This document shows, piece by piece, positions 35,955 through 51,024 of a stretch of DNA of 64,000 bases. This DNA comes from Dermatophagoides farinae (lineage: Eukaryota > Arthropoda > Arachnida > Sarcoptiformes > Pyroglyphidae): the NCBI RefSeq assembly GCF_024713945.1, contig NC_134679.1, forward strand, positions 5,833,001 to 5,897,000, read 5' to 3'. The notes under the pieces are model-generated. The model was not told where the DNA came from. It saw only the letters and a list, made by a program, of their open reading frames with translations, and did no database searches. Each line of letters begins with the position of its first letter. The stretch's first letter is position 1. Made by a program: the position numbers and the translations under genes.

Positions 35955-38900
35955 ATTTAATTCATTAATAAAAAAAAATGCCGCCATCTATTCCACGTTT
36001 ACGTTTTGTTTTGTTTGTTTCGAAATTGGTCATTCTCGTTGTTGTTGTTGTTGATTGATCAATGATTTGCAAATTTAATTTTTTTTCCATTTTGCATTGT
36101 TGAATTTTCGAAATTTTTTTCTTCCCGTTTTTTTTTTTTTTTTTTTTTGTTTGATGATGAATTGTTTGTGTTAATTCAGCTCACACTTACAGAAGGATTT
36201 TTTTTTCCTCATTGATCCTCTTAATATTCGGCTTTTTTTTTGATGATTACCGATGATGATGATGATGATGATGATGATTAACTGATGGTGGTCCACGCTG
36301 TTTTTTTTCATCTTGGTTGTTTGACCAATAATGTTGTTGTTCTCAATTTGATTTTTTTTTTGATTAATAAAAAAAAATTTACATTTATCGAATTTGGGAT
36401 GTTAAACGTTGTAATCTTTTCTACCATTTGGGTTGTTTTTTTTATTGTTTTGTTTTTTTTCACATTTAATCTCGATTTAATATTCAATATTCTCAACCCA
36501 TCAACACGATCCATTATCTAAATGAAAAAGGCGTCGTTTGACATTTTCATTCTTTTATTATTCAGATTCATATTCTGAGACTAAACATAGTAGTAGTAGG
36601 TACGCACATAAACATAATTAGTTTTCTATTTTTATTATGGTGGCCAATCATTATCGATTGATTAGATTGGATCGTATCCAAGTTTTTTTTGTTGTTGTTG
36701 TTGTTGAAATTAATGAATCGCTTCAATTAGTTCGATGAAGGCGAAAACAAAACAAAACAAAACAAAAAAAAATCTATAGATTTATAATATAAAAGTTTTT
36801 TTTTCATATTGATGAACCTGGAACCACCACCATTGTGATTCGATCACCATTGATTCCAGAAATGTTTTTCTCATTTTTTTGGCCACATTTTGAATAATTA
36901 TTGTCGTTTGTCGTTTGTTGTTCATTATTGATCTCGATTTGCGTGGATACACCAAACAACAACAACAACAACAAAATGAATGAATGAATGAATGAAACAA
37001 GAAAAAAAAGCCATTTATTAATTGCATTAATAAATGTCAATTAGTTTACATTTTCATTTTCATTTTTTTCTGCTATCATTATCAACCACCCCCGTCCGCG
37101 AGCGAGCACACACACACACACACCCAAAATCATCATCATCATCATCATCATCATCGTTGTTAATTGTCAATAAGTTTGTCGTAATAGAGTCAGGCAATGA
37201 AAACATTTTGTTTGTTTGTTCGCCATTCACAATTATTAATAATAATATATCACATGAAAGATCGAAATTTGAATTTGAATTTTTTACATATGACAAAATG
37301 ATAATATTAATGATGATGATGATGATTATTATTATGAAAAAATTGTGGATGAATAATCATCATCAATAATCGATTAATTAATTAATTAATTGATCGATAA
37401 AACAACGGGATATAATGATTGATGACTATTCTATTTTGGTTACCCTGGATAGATGAATTTCGTTTTGTTTTGTATTTTCGATAAAAAAAAAGTTGCGAAA
37501 AATGAATTGACTTGTGCAAAAACATTACGTGCGCGCATGACTATTTTGTTTTTTCTCCATTTCATTTGAGTTTTAATTGCAATTTTAATTTTTTTTTGGC
37601 TAATAATAATTTCGAATTTCGATTTTCCGTAACATTTTAATCGAGCTAATTATGACAATTTCATTTTCATTTTCATTTTTTTTTTCATTTCATTTTGAAT
37701 TTTAGTGGCTCAGCACACTCACACACACATAACGCAGAAATAAAATAGAACAACGGAAAAAAAACGAAATTCTCAAATCGTGACTGCAGTATTGTTTTGT
37801 TGTTGTTGTTGTTGTTCTTGTTTAAAAAATTCATCATTGATCATCATTAACAAAGAATCGGCCATTGGTAAAAACATCCAATCAACTCTTTCTGGTAAGT
37901 TTTTTTTTTTGAATGTTTTCTAATCGACAAAAATTTTTTTTTTAATCATTTTTATTGAAAAACATTTTCTGCTGTATATAACTGTTATATAACAATTTAA
38001 ATTCAATTAGTTTTGATTATGTGACAGCTAAATTGTCGTCGTTGTCGTCATCATCATCATTGTTGTTGTTCTGTAGTAAATCAATCTATTTTCCATTTCA
38101 ATCTCCAATGTGTGTGTGTGTGTGTGTTTAATTACGACAACAACAACAACAACAACAAGAATGACATTTTCGGATTTTTAAATGAAATCTCCGGTCCAAG
38201 GGTGATCATTGATTGTGTGTGTATGTGTGTGTGTTGATAAATCTAATCATTCCAAAGAATGTGACATATAATTGCAATGACGACCAAATACCAATAGCAG
38301 CAGTACTTTGCATTTTTACTTTTGTTTGTTCGTATCCATTATAGTTATTTTAATTCAAGTTTCATTTAGATTTTCGTTAATGGTAAAAGAAATACAAATT
38401 CACTACCCATTGTATTTGTCGAATCTATTTTTTTCCGCCATGTTAAATTGATGCCAATTAAACATTGTCATCATCATCATCAACTCTCTGGCTAACGACG
38501 ACGACGACGACTGTCGAGATGAATAAAAAAGTTTGATTAATGTTGAATGAATTTTATTAGTTAGTCAGATTGATGATTTGTGATAATAATAAAAGATCAA
38601 TAAATCTGGTGAAAAAAAAGACAATCTCAGTATGGATACCATTTGATCAATCACAATTAATTCCAGTAATTGACAATAAAAAAAAATGCATATTGGATAT
38701 TACTAATTGATAGGGTTCAATATAGTTTCAACTCTAAATAATAATGTGAATCATGATTGAACTTTGATTACTGAGATTTTTTTCATCATCATCATCATCA
38801 TTACACACAAATACAAATACAATACTCTTGTTGTTGGAACAATGTGTGTGTGTGTAGAAACGTGCTATGAATGTTGACATGTTTTTTTTTCTGAAAACCA

Positions 38901-40258
38901 AGAATTTGCTGTTGTTGTTGTTGTTGTTGTTATCGTAGTTTTTTCTTGGAACCTTCTTCTATTCTTTTGGTCTGCGAAAAAAATTCGGTTTTTTTAGAGC
39001 CAAAAGAAAAAAGTTATTATTTGCTGTTGGAACCATTGTTTGTGTGTGTGTGTGTGTGTGTGTTGGGCTAATTGATCCAATTTCATTTGGCCTTTGGTTT
39101 TAATTTATTGGTCCATTTTCTTTTCTCTCATTTATAAATTTGCCATTGTCGTTGTCGTCGTTTGTTGTTGTTGTTGTTGTTGTTTTCTATCCATCATTTT
39201 ATTATTACTACCTATGAAATCGAATTTGATCACAATCGATTCGAATCGATTCGATTGCCTCTCTTTTTTTTCCTTTTCCCTTCCTATGTCTTGTTCTGTT
39301 ATCCGAATATTATTGTTCGGAATTCATTTTTTTTTTAAATTCTCTTCATTTTCACTCGCCCCTTTTTTTGCCTCGGTATTATGCCATTAATTTGGAATTT
39401 AATTTGAAACTTTTTTCTTCCAAAACATTGTGGATGTGTGCTGCTACTACTGATTCTGTTGTGTGTTGGGTGGTATAGTTGAAAATGAAATTTTTTGGGG
39501 CCATCATCATCACCACCACCACCACCACCACCGCCTTCATTTGATCCATTCACGCTGATGAAATAATTTATTTTTTTTTCTAAAATTAAAAAATTTTTTT
39601 TTTTATTTTCGAAATTAATGTAATTTGATTTGTTAACTGTCGTTTGTGCTGGGTGTGTTGGCTGCCCGTTACTCGTTTTCAAAATCAAACTGAATGGTCA
39701 GTGAAGAGAGAGAGAGAGACAGATAGAAAACCTATGACAGTTTTAATGGGATTTGTAGAAAACGACGGTCACTATTTTGATATGAAAAAAAAACTCTATT
39801 GCCTTTCCTTACATGTTCTTTATCCCATCATCTATTTTCGATTTTTTTTTCACTCAATTTCGATTGTCGTCGAATTTGAAAAAAAAACAAAATTTGAGGG
39901 TTGTCATGGATTTTCAAAAAAAAAAAAAAAAAAAAATAAATAAAAAAAATTTCCGATTCTCTTAGATTATAGACATCCAAAAAAAAAAGAAAAAGAATTT
40001 TTGCTTTTTGCTTGCCCCAATTATTATTATAGAATTTTTAATTTTCTAAATGATCTAATCATCGTCATCAGTCCCAAAGTAGCAGCAAACAGTAATGTTA
40101 TCTATTGACAATGAATGACGTTTCAAAGAATTTAATAGTGAAAAAAAAAAATTTACAATTGCAAATTTATCACACACACACTGAAAAAAATATGATAAAG
40201 TTTTCACTGTGCCAACTCTGAACATTATTGGTCATCATTAATGATTATATTGGCTTTT
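35951..40258. other. Non-coding microsatellite-rich stretch
   Basis: Contains a T run near 36129-36148, ATG repeats near 36253-36278, (GTT)n at 36690-36706 and 37799-37817, (CAA)n near 36956-36973 and 38138-38158, CAT repeats near 37130-37153, (GTT)n at 38900-38932 and 39161-39184, (TG)n near 39040-39064, CCA repeats near 39509-39532 and an A21 run at 39916-39936. No gene is supported. Confidence 0.75.
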
Positions 40259-40315
40259 TTTTGTTGTTGTCGTTGTTGTTGTTGATTTTGAACAACAACA
40301 ACAACAACAACAAAA
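40259..40315. repeat. (GTT)n-(AAC)n hairpin
   Basis: A (GTT)n tract is followed after a 7-nt GATTTTG spacer by an (AAC)n tract of equal length. The result is a 25-bp inverted repeat with a single mismatch (a C at 40271). If transcribed it would fold into a long stable hairpin. It probably arose from an inverted duplication of a microsatellite. Confidence 0.85.
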
Positions 40316-41521
40316 TTTTTTATTTTCCATTAGAATAAGTGATTGTTGTTGTTGATTATTATATCCATCCACAAATAAATATAATTAAATGTTGGATAAG
40401 TTTTGATTTTGATTTTTCTTTTGTTTTTGTTGTTGTTGTTGTTGTTTGGCGTCAGCTGCCAATACACACACACACACTATTGATGATGATTACATCTCAT
40501 CGATTATTGAATTTTTTCTTTTTTGTTGCACAAATGGCTAATAATATAGTGATGATGATGATGATGGAGAAAAACTTTTGATTGTTTTGTTGTTATTGTT
40601 GTTGTTGTTGTTGTTGGCTATTTTTTTTCAAATCCAGGCTTTATCGATTATTCAAATGAGGCCGCCGTAACGATGGTGGTGGTATATTCAAATCAAAGAT
40701 TATTGTTTCTCGATTCATTGAAATTTTTTTTCCAGTTTTTTTTGTTTGTTTGTTTCCTATTTTTGAATCTTGTCCAGGTAAAATTGGCTTATTAAAACTA
40801 TGCTAATACAAATATTTGACTTTTTTTTTGCTGGATTTTAAAATTCAAACTCAAGAGTTTGACATCGTTTCGTTTCGTTTCGTTCATTGATGAATGGAAT
40901 GGAATGGAATCGCTTTTTCTAGCTTGTAATTTTTAATTGCAACAAAAATCAGAATGAGCTGACTTGGTTTTTTTTTTGTCTTTCCGTCTATGATGCTTTC
41001 ATCCACACACCACCCCCTCATCCACTCACATCAATGTTTTGATATGTTTTGAATATGAATCATATCGTATGTGTGTAGTAGTAGTGGTGTGTTTGCTGTT
41101 CATTATTGTTATGAATGACAAATTCTGGAGTGGAAAAAAAAGATATCTGAATAATCTGTGAATGTTTTAGCCGATAACGATGATGATGATGATGATGATG
41201 ATGAAAGAGAAAAAAAATTGGAAATAAAAATGATGATGGTAATTCGAGTTTTTTTTTGACAAAAGTAGTGTGCTAAAACGAACCGATCCTTGGGGTAGAG
41301 TGTTGGGGGGTTTCATAAAACAGAAAAAAAACGAAGTATCCGGATATGCAATTGCAAGCTTTTAATGTATGCACACCATACACACACACACACACACATG
41401 GAGAATCAATTCATTTTCAAATCAAACACACAGAGAAGAAGAAGAAACAAATGAACGAACGAATGAATGAAGGAAAAAAATTCGGATAAAAACTATTCCA
41501 TTTTCTATTACCATATATTAC

Positions 41522-41524
<3 letters not shown>
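40316..41524. other. Non-coding microsatellite-rich stretch
   Basis: Contains (GTT)n at 40427-40446 and 40588-40616, (GTTTC)3 near 40867, (GAATG)n near 40895, ATG repeats near 41180-41204 and (CA)n near 41379-41398. No gene is supported. Confidence 0.8.

Positions 41525-41597
<73 letters not shown>
41525..41597. repeat. Pure (TC)n array, 73 bp
   Basis: Uninterrupted TC repeats, pyrimidine on the + strand, running into TTTCTCTTTG and then a (TG)n tract. Confidence 0.97.
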
Positions 41598-41604
<7 letters not shown>

Positions 41605-44600
41605 TGTGTGTGTGTATGGGTTTCTTTTACATGCTGTTAGCATTTTTTTCATTCATTCATTCATTTGATGATGATTTCTCTAGATTCATTCATTCATTTG
41701 GATGTATTTTGCATGTTTGTTGTACAGAATATCCCCCTACACACACCACATAAGTGTCAATAATAATATTGGAACCTCAATTCTATATAACGAGGTTTAA
41801 TATTGTATTGTATATATACGCACAATAACCATAACCATTTGCCACCGTCGTTTATAACATGATGATTACGATGTGTTTGTGTGTGTGTGTGTAGCCTTGA
41901 TGATGATGAATGCACTGCCAAATTGATTTAACTAATTATAACGGGCTTTCATTTTCTCATTCTCAACAGAATGAGAAAATGAGAATTCAAAAAAGAAAGA
42001 AAGAAAATGAATTGGAATCGTCCAAAAAAAAAAAAAAATTATGATTTGCGTTTTTCTTTTCCTCTCTAGCTACCTTCCCCCCATTCATTTAGGTCTTACT
42101 TGCACATTTTAGGATGCAATTTTTTTTCTCCGCTTTTGTTGATGATGATGATGATGAAATGAATGCTCGACCCAAATAGACACCACACAATACAGAATGA
42201 ATGAATCCCATTAATAGCTTCGATTCTTGCTTTTTTTTGTATGCATTCCATATCCATACACTCTCATCATCATTTGGACTATCCCTGTGTCTCATTTTCA
42301 TCATCATCATCATCATCATCAACAACGAGAATAATATTCTGGTTCAATGCCATCATCATCCTCATCAGCCATCACTTGTCACTTTTTTTTTGGTCTATTT
42401 GAGGTTCCTTTTTTTGATGAGTTACACACATACACATTTGTGGGGGTGGTGGTGGTGGCGGTGGTTTCTCATATATTGTGATTGATTCACTATTTTTTGA
42501 TATTTGATGATTTTGTTCTCCTTTCTACCTTTGTTTGAAAGAAAAAATCAAAATTGAGTATCGAGGAAAACAAATCTCTCAGTGACAGATGTATGTATTC
42601 CTGTTTGATGATGATGATGATGATGATGATGAATATATGATCCATTTTGGGTGATTCTCTACATGCAGATATTGGCAATTTTTTTTTCGGTTGTTGTTTT
42701 TTTTTGTTTTGTATTCAGAGACAATTAGTAGTAGGTTTTTTGCATTTATTCTCCATTTATTCATTTGGATTTTGTTTCCACAATGATCAACAACAACAAC
42801 AACAAAAACAGCGACCTTTTAAATGTAAAGCTCAACAAAAAAAAAAACATTAATCAATATGATTAGGATATTTTGCACACACACACACACCACTATCTTG
42901 ATTCAGTTTTTTTTTTGAGTCAAGTTGAATCTTTCTATTCTCTATATGCTATATATACCGTAAATGTGCCGTATTCATTCATCTCAGTTGCTGTTGTTGC
43001 TGTTGCTGTATATTCCTGTCGATCCAGAAAAATAAAACTGACTTGGATGGCTGGATGGACAACACAAACATATAACATTCTTAATTAGATTTATTGAGCA
43101 TTTTGTCTTTTTTTTGTTGCTCTGTTCAGGGTGGTGATGGTGGTGGTGGGGGGTTGTTGGTGGAAGGTTGATGTGTGGTGTGGTTAATAAGTTACGAAAC
43201 TATCCATGAAAATGTTTAATAATAACACCAATGAAACACACATGATTTTCGTTTTCTATATGGCTGAATCGGTGGTCGGTTTTTTTTTTGTTTGGCTGAT
43301 GTTCCATCACTTTTGTGTAGTATCCAGTATTCAATATATAATAATTATTACCCGGACACTCATCATTTTTTTCTGTTTGTTTGTTTGTTTGTTGGATCCA
43401 CTGCTGTTTATTGAATTTTGATGGATTCAATTTTTTATTTGCGCTTAGTCACACACACACACACACAGACATCAGATCATCATCATACAAAATCAATGAA
43501 TAAATGATGTCCCAATTTTTTTTCCATGAATGATAACCATGTAGATTAATAAATTGTTGTCACAAACACAGACAATTTAACTGAAAAATAATTAACACAC
43601 ACTCACATATTCATTCATTGTTTGTTTGTTTAAATGTGTCCAATATATATATCTATCTTTTATCATTAATGGAATAAATGAATTCTAGAATATTCCAATC
43701 TTTATAATGATAACAAGGAAAACAAAATTTCAGCTTTATTTTTCTAGCCATCATCATCATCGTTGTCGTTTACTACTTTTTAATGCAAATCTATGTATGT
43801 TTGTTGTTGTTATGCATTGTGGGTTGAAAATACAGCTGCCGCCTTTTATTTTTTATATTAATTTTCTATATGTGTTTGTTTGTTCATTTGATATAAATAT
43901 ATCCATGTGGAGGAAGAATTTAACAACACCGTGATATAATCAAAATACACACATACACACACACACACAGTATATGTGTACACAGGAAACACTAATTAAG
44001 ATTGGTTGCATAACGGTAATAATAATAAAAATTTCATTTAAAAAAAACAGCAAAGAATTATTGCTGCTGCTGCTGCTACTTCTTATTCTTCTACTACTAC
44101 TACCTCTATATAAAGAATGAAATAAAAAACATTTTGAAATTTGGAACATTTTCGTTTTTTTCTGTAAAATTTTTTTTCAATTATAAAAATCAAAAGATGG
44201 TGTGTGTAATATGTTTGCCAATAGAGAATACATCCTGAATATTCTATCTTTCTCTTTTTGGTTTTATTTGCCTAATGTCCATCATTTTTGGCCTTTCTGT
44301 TCTTTTTTTTTTATTCATACACACATACCGTTGCCTATTGCCTGATTCATTTATTCATTTATTCTATACAACGACCACCAAAACTAAAGTGAAATAAACT
44401 CTGAAAATCCAAATGAGAAGAAAAAAAAACTTTTACTCATTAATTTGTATGATAATGGCGCCAGCCCCTTTATACACACAGACACATACACTAAACTAAT
44501 ATAAATTAATGAGCCTTCTATAGAATTCACCATCACCATCAAGTATACATAACATTTTTTTTTATTTGTGGAAAAATAGTGAATTCTCAACACATTGCAT

Positions 44601-45903
44601 AACAACAGCACACACACACACATTGCTTTGCATAGGCAAGCTTTTTTTTGTTCCTGTTATTCGTTGTGTATACCATATATATTCAATAATGATGACGATG
44701 ATGATGGCTGCTCCTTGTTGTTGTTGTATATGAATGACTCCCCAAGAATATTAAAAAAAAAACGACAATCTAATTGCTCTTGGTCATATAAGCATTTTTT
44801 TTCGTTTGTTTTCGTCAGTATTTTTTTTTTGTTGATTTTTATATGACGCTGTACTGTTACTGTTGTTGTTGTCGTAGCGGTTATATATCATTCTCATCGA
44901 AAACAACATCCTTTTTACACAACTATCTACATAACAACAAACCATGTGTCCACTAAAAACATTTTACATTCGTTGACGATATATAATGGTGTTAATGTTG
45001 ATGATGATTGTATTAAACACACCAAACACAAAAATTAAAACTTTTTAATCAAAAAAAAAAGAAGAAGAAGAAAGTCTGGCATTCATTTCTGGACCACACA
45101 TACACACACAGGAGAAAAGAATTTTATTACTCATTATTTGGTCTCATTTTTTTTTCTTTGGTTGTTCGATTCCGTGGGTACCCGATTCCGTTTTATCATT
45201 CCCCCATCATATTGTGTGTGTGTGTGTGTGTCTCCATTGCAATAAATGCTCATTACATGTATAAAGACTATGATGATGATGATGATAATGTTATAAAATA
45301 TTCGGTTTATGTTCAATCAGATAGGCAGTGATATTGTCTCTTTCTATTCATTCGTATATTATCATCAAAACTCTCATAAACTTTATACACACACACAGAA
45401 AAAAAACTTAATAACGATGATCAATAATATATAGCCAAAAATAAAATGATGATTCAGGCATAATAATTTCATTTTTTTTTATACATGAAAATAATTAATT
45501 AGATTCAGCAAAAAAGAATTGCTGTTGTTGTTATTGCAATTCAATGAAAATTTATATTCAGATGAATCTTGTTTTTGTATGTTTCTGTTATTGTTGTTGT
45601 TGTTGTTGATTCTTGATTAATAATTACCAATGATGGATTGAATCCGATGAATTGTCACTGGTTTTAATCAATTTTCATTAAAATTGTTTTTAGTAATTGA
45701 AGAGTTATCATTGAATTTTTGTTTTCTTTCAGTTTTATTTACTAATGCTAGCGGTGGTGATGGTGGTGGTGATGGTGGTCACTAAATACAACCCGCGGGT
45801 ATTATATATTGTTTATATCCCTTGTATATATTTATTTCTTTGTCCATGTGTGTGTGTGTGTGTGTCTATGGTGGCCTGATTGTATGCTATATTTATTCAT
45901 TCA
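41598..45903. other. Non-coding microsatellite-rich stretch
   Basis: Apart from the hairpin at 41949-41982 it holds ATG/CAT repeats near 42138-42157, 42298-42320 and 42607-42631, a G-rich block at 43130-43185 and (CTG)n near 43009. Other repeats are (TTTG)n near 43376-43392, (GCT)n near 44065-44080, (CTA)n near 44090-44102, (AAG)n near 45060-45073 and a GGT run near 45751-45779. ORFs are repeat-derived. No gene is supported. Confidence 0.75.
41949..41982. repeat. Perfect 15-bp hairpin with CAAC loop
   Basis: TCATTTTCTCATTCT is followed by CAAC and then its exact reverse complement. The stem is not part of a tandem repeat. It is too short for a microRNA precursor. There is no T run directly after it to suggest a terminator, and bacterial-style terminators are not expected here. 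Confidence 0.85.
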
Positions 45904-45937
45904 ATTTCATTTCATTTCAATTGAAATGAAATGAAAT
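45904..45937. repeat. 34-bp perfect palindrome of ATTTC units
   Basis: Three TTTCA-type units on the left and three TGAAA-type units on the right meet with no loop at 45920/45921, giving 17-bp perfect arms. It appears to be a microsatellite that switched strand in the middle. It could extrude a cruciform. Confidence 0.9.
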
Positions 45938-48900
45938 GAGAATGTATTTATCGTGACAAGAATTTTCAAATTAGAAGCAAAAAAAAAATAAAAATAAAAA
46001 CATTTGATAGCTTCTCAATCATCATCATGGATGGTTTGTTTCAAGAGTTTTTTTTCGTTGTTCTGTTTCTTTTGAAATAAACAAAAAACACTTGTCACAC
46101 CACAGTGTGTGTGTGTGTGTGTGTGATTGTTCCATTTAATTTTTTTTTTGCGCGCTGACGTTCATCCAGAATCTTTACAATTTCTATTTTTCAATTTAAT
46201 TAATTAATTTTTTTTTTGTTTTGTTTTCAATGGTATGATTTTTTTTTTCGGTAGCCTCACAATCACATTTCACAATAATTAGTTTGTTTGGTTTTTTTCC
46301 CGGGTTCAAAAAAAAACATCAACAACAACAACTACAACCAGAATAGACGTTGAAATCAGAAAATTAAAATCAGAATTTGATAAAAATCGACACATCGATC
46401 TCTTTTCCCTCTCTATCTCTCGCTCTTTCAATTGCCTGAATAAATATGTATTTCACATTCTACAATTCTGTTTCCATTGAATGAACAAGAAGAAAAAAAA
46501 TTCGTGGGCAAACAAAAAAAAATAACCTTCAAGGCCAGAAAAAAATGAGTAAAAAAAAAATTTGGGAAACATTGTAGCAGTAGCATTTATATAAATATCT
46601 TGAAAAAAAGAACATACACAGATAAAAGCCAAATATACCACAAACACACACATTCAACAATATATTCGGTCTGTTTTGTTGTTGTTTTTTTTTCTTTCTT
46701 TTTTGGTACAAATGTCCGGCATACACGATGACGAACAACAGAACCAGAACAGTGGCCGAGAAAAAAAATACATGGATAACGGAGATTTTTTTCTCTTTCT
46801 TTCTTTCTTTCTTCAGTATTCGATGTATCCAAAATCGAAATTGAATCCTCGTCGTCAATCATAAATATATACTCTCTCTGCGTGTGTGTATGTGTGTGTG
46901 TGTGATGTTTGTATTTTGATTCAATGATGACGTTGTGCACTTTGTATGTGTGTGTAAGATTCTTAAGTGAATTTTTTTTTTCTTTGTTTTTTTTTACTTT
47001 TCCTTTCCATTCTTAACATACACTTGACTTTTATATACACCAACAACAACAACAACAACAACAATCAAGAATAACAAGAATTCTCTGTATACCATCTTCA
47101 TCATTCATAATTTGATTTGTAATAGTAACATTTTTTTTTTCGTCGTCGTCGTTATATTCTGTTGGTGGTTGTATATGACCTCTTGGAATCATCATTATTG
47201 ATGAATCAAATCGACTGTGTATGTCTATCTTTCTCTTTTGTTGTCCACCATACACACACACACACACATACATAAACACTTGTTTATCATTCTGTATTCT
47301 GTATCTTGTTATTTTTTTTTTTGCTCATTTCTTTCGCCTGTTGATTCTTTTTTTTTCATTTGATCAAATGCGAATCCACATCATCATTTGCATAAAATTA
47401 ATTAATTAATCAGAATATTTTTTTTTCTCACGAACAAAAAAAAAAAAATCTCCATCCATCTCAGTGTGTGTGTGTGTGTGTGTGTGTGCATTGAGATTAT
47501 AGTGTTTTTTTTTCGTCAGTGTTTGTGCATTTTCATTTTGTAATTAATTAGTGAAAAAAAATAACTAAAGAGAAGCCAATCCCTCATCAGTGGTTCGTCC
47601 TCTTTTTTTTCTGTTTTGTTTTTGTTTTTATATTTAATGTGCTGCTGCATACTCAATGTTATATTCACTGTGTGTTGTGTGTGTGTTCATCACACTATTT
47701 TTTTTTTTTTTTTTGCTTCTAATCCTTACGCCAATTAACATAATGAGTGCTGTTGTTGTTGAAAATTGTCTCGTTTCTCGTTTTTCATTTCATTCCATTG
47801 GGGAAACACATACATATATGCAATATACACAGACAAAAACACTCTACACAAATTGAACACTTTTTTTTCTCTCATTTTAACTAATGAAACCAACACACAC
47901 TCAAACACATGCATACACAAAGTGTATAATAAAATGGAAACATCGGATCTGTTTGCCTATGTGTGTGTGTATGTGTGTTATAATTGTAAAACTATAAATT
48001 CATTATCATCATTTGTATATAGAAAATGCAGATGTAACGTTTTGTATGAATGATAGAAAATAATCAGTTTCCATTTTCATTTTTCATGTTGATGATAATT
48101 AATGTATGGATCGCAAACAAGTGTGATATATTGATTATTCACCATGTTCATTCTCGGTGTTCATGGTGGTATTGGTGGTGGTGGTAGTACTCATTTACTA
48201 TTTTCTCTATATAATTTTCCTAAATCTAAAAATGGGTTGGTTTGCCTCTGTTTTTTTTTCATTATTATCATTATTCCTGATTCTGGTATTCTCCATGTTG
48301 ATGATGATGATGGTAACCTAGGAGAGAACGAAATCGTTAGCGTTAATTACTATCAATACTGTTGTATAGTATTGTACATACATACATACATACACACACA
48401 AACATAGAGAGAGAATATTCTGTCTTCCACTCTCATTTATTCTATGTGCATCTAATTAATCTGGTTCTGTATATGTGTGTCTGTATTTTTATCTAGATCA
48501 TTCATAGACCATGCTCATTAGAGACATTAGAAATAAAACAAAAAAAAATAATGAAATGAAATGAACCAACTCTAAAAACACACACTATGCAAAAGAATAT
48601 TCTACTATAGAATAGACAAAGATAAATAACTGAATACATGTCAGGCGCCAATTTTGCACACACACACACACACACAACAGAATGAGAAATTAATGGAAAA
48701 AAAGGCAATGAAACATCAGCATCACTCTAATCAATCCTTTTTTTTCTCTTTTTTTTTGGCACGCATGTCTAATTAATTTATTAGTCTCCCTATTATTATT
48801 ATTATTAAAGGTTCACGAGCTTTATCATCATCATCATCATCATAATGATTGGCTTGCTATTTTTTTTGTTGTTGTCTTCTTTATGTGTTTCTGAATTTTT

Positions 48901-50992
48901 TTTTCTGTGTTCCAACAATGATGATGATGATGATGATGAGTACTGTGTGTACCCAAAACCATTCTCATCGTCATCATCATCCAACTAAACAACAACCAAC
49001 GAGCAAGGCAATTATCTTTTCCACACACACACACATACACACACCGACAATATATACAGATCCAAAAACATCAAATTTCTACACTTTTTTTGTGATGTGT
49101 TCGGGTTTCATTTTAATGCCCACACACACACACACACCAATCCTGACATTGTTATTATTATTATTATGATGATGATGATGATTCTTGTGGTACCAAAAAG
49201 AATCTATGGATCCAATTTTTTTTTCTCTCTTACAGTTCATCATTGTCGTTCATGTATAGATAGATATATATCCCCTTTCATTTGCTAGTTTTTCTCTCTC
49301 TCTTTCTCTCTCTCATTTCATTGATTCATTCTTTCCTTCCTGAATTTTCATCATCATCATCATCATGATCGTTGTGTGTGTATATATGGTAACCAGATAT
49401 AGCCTACCGCCACCGCCCTCTTTTATAAAAATGAGAGAATATAGAATAAAAAGCCGTTAATGAGTATTTAGTGAAAATGAGCTTCAAAAAAAAAAAATTG
49501 TATTTATATGCGTAATAATAACCACCAAGACTCAAAGAATCAAAGAATGAAGAAGATTTTATTTTATTTTATATTTTTTCCATGCGAAACACTAAAGAAT
49601 CGAAACTTTAAAATTTCTGTGTGTTCAATGTATGTATGGTTTTTGTTTTGTTTTCTTACCACCACTATAGATTCATTCATGATTTGATTGTTGTTGTCTG
49701 TTGGTTGAAATTTTTTTATTTCATTTCATTTCATTTTTTTTTTCATTGAATTTTAAAATTTTTTTTTCTCTCACTCAAATAATAAACCACTACTACCACG
49801 ACACAACACCACCACTATAGACAACAACAACAACAACAACAGAATCGACAGTGAAATAAAAAAAATTTGAAAAGAATACACCGATGATTTTGTTGTGGGT
49901 GGTGGTGGCTGTAGAATATTAGAAAAACATACGACGGACAATAGAGAAATGGTTTATTAATACCACCACCACCATTATCATCATCATAGATATGAAAAAT
50001 AGATGGATGGATATTCGAACCATTTTTATTTTGCTTGAAAAATAAAATAATTTACTCTGTTGTAAATGGTAATAAAATATTTAAAAACATTTTTCTAATT
50101 GCTTTTCGCATACACAACGCACACCACTATAGGCCAGTCAAACATCCATAAAAATTACCATTATTATGAATGTGCCCCATGAAGATAAAATTTTTATTCG
50201 TGTGCACCATTGGAACAACAACCAAAAAAAAAAATTAATTAGAATTTTTTTCATTTTTTACTGAAAAAAAGTATCCAACGTCGTCGTCGTCGTCGTCATT
50301 GTCGATATTTGACATGGATATTTTCTGATGAAATCGGATAATCTTCTTTTTTTTAGTTTGATTTGATTTGATTTTAGTTTAGTTTTTTGAATATTATTAA
50401 ACAATGCTTCGATGATGATGACTATGATATGGTGGATTGTGTGTGTGTGTGTGTGCAGAATGAAGAAAAAAAAATCACATTAAAAGCACGTGTTGTTTTA
50501 TGAAATTTTTATTATTATTTTACATTATTTGTGTTTGTACTGTTTTTTTTTATTGTTATAGCCAATACGTGCTCTGAAAACATTTTGTGCACATCCCGCG
50601 CGCGTAGACATTGCGTTTTTTTTCTCCTTCCTTTCCTCTCTCTCTCTATGTCGATGTTGATCACACATTCACAATGCATGCCTATCTGTCTGGGCAAAAA
50701 AAAAACAAATAATGGGAATTAGTTTCAAAAACTGAGAGAAAAAAAACTGATCCAATAATATTCCCTGCCATACATACAAGGATTTTTTTTCTACTGGGTA
50801 GAGGGGTGAAAAATTGATTAGGTTATGTCCCGTGTGTGTGTGTATTGCGAACTTGGGGTGATTCCAAAAAAAAACAAAAATTAAAGTAGAGATAAACTTG
50901 AAACTAAAATATAAAATGAGCGATCCAAAATGAATACTAAAAAAAATTGAATGAAAATCTGTCTACCATCGGCTTTTAATCTTATCGCCATT

Positions 50993-51024
<32 letters not shown>

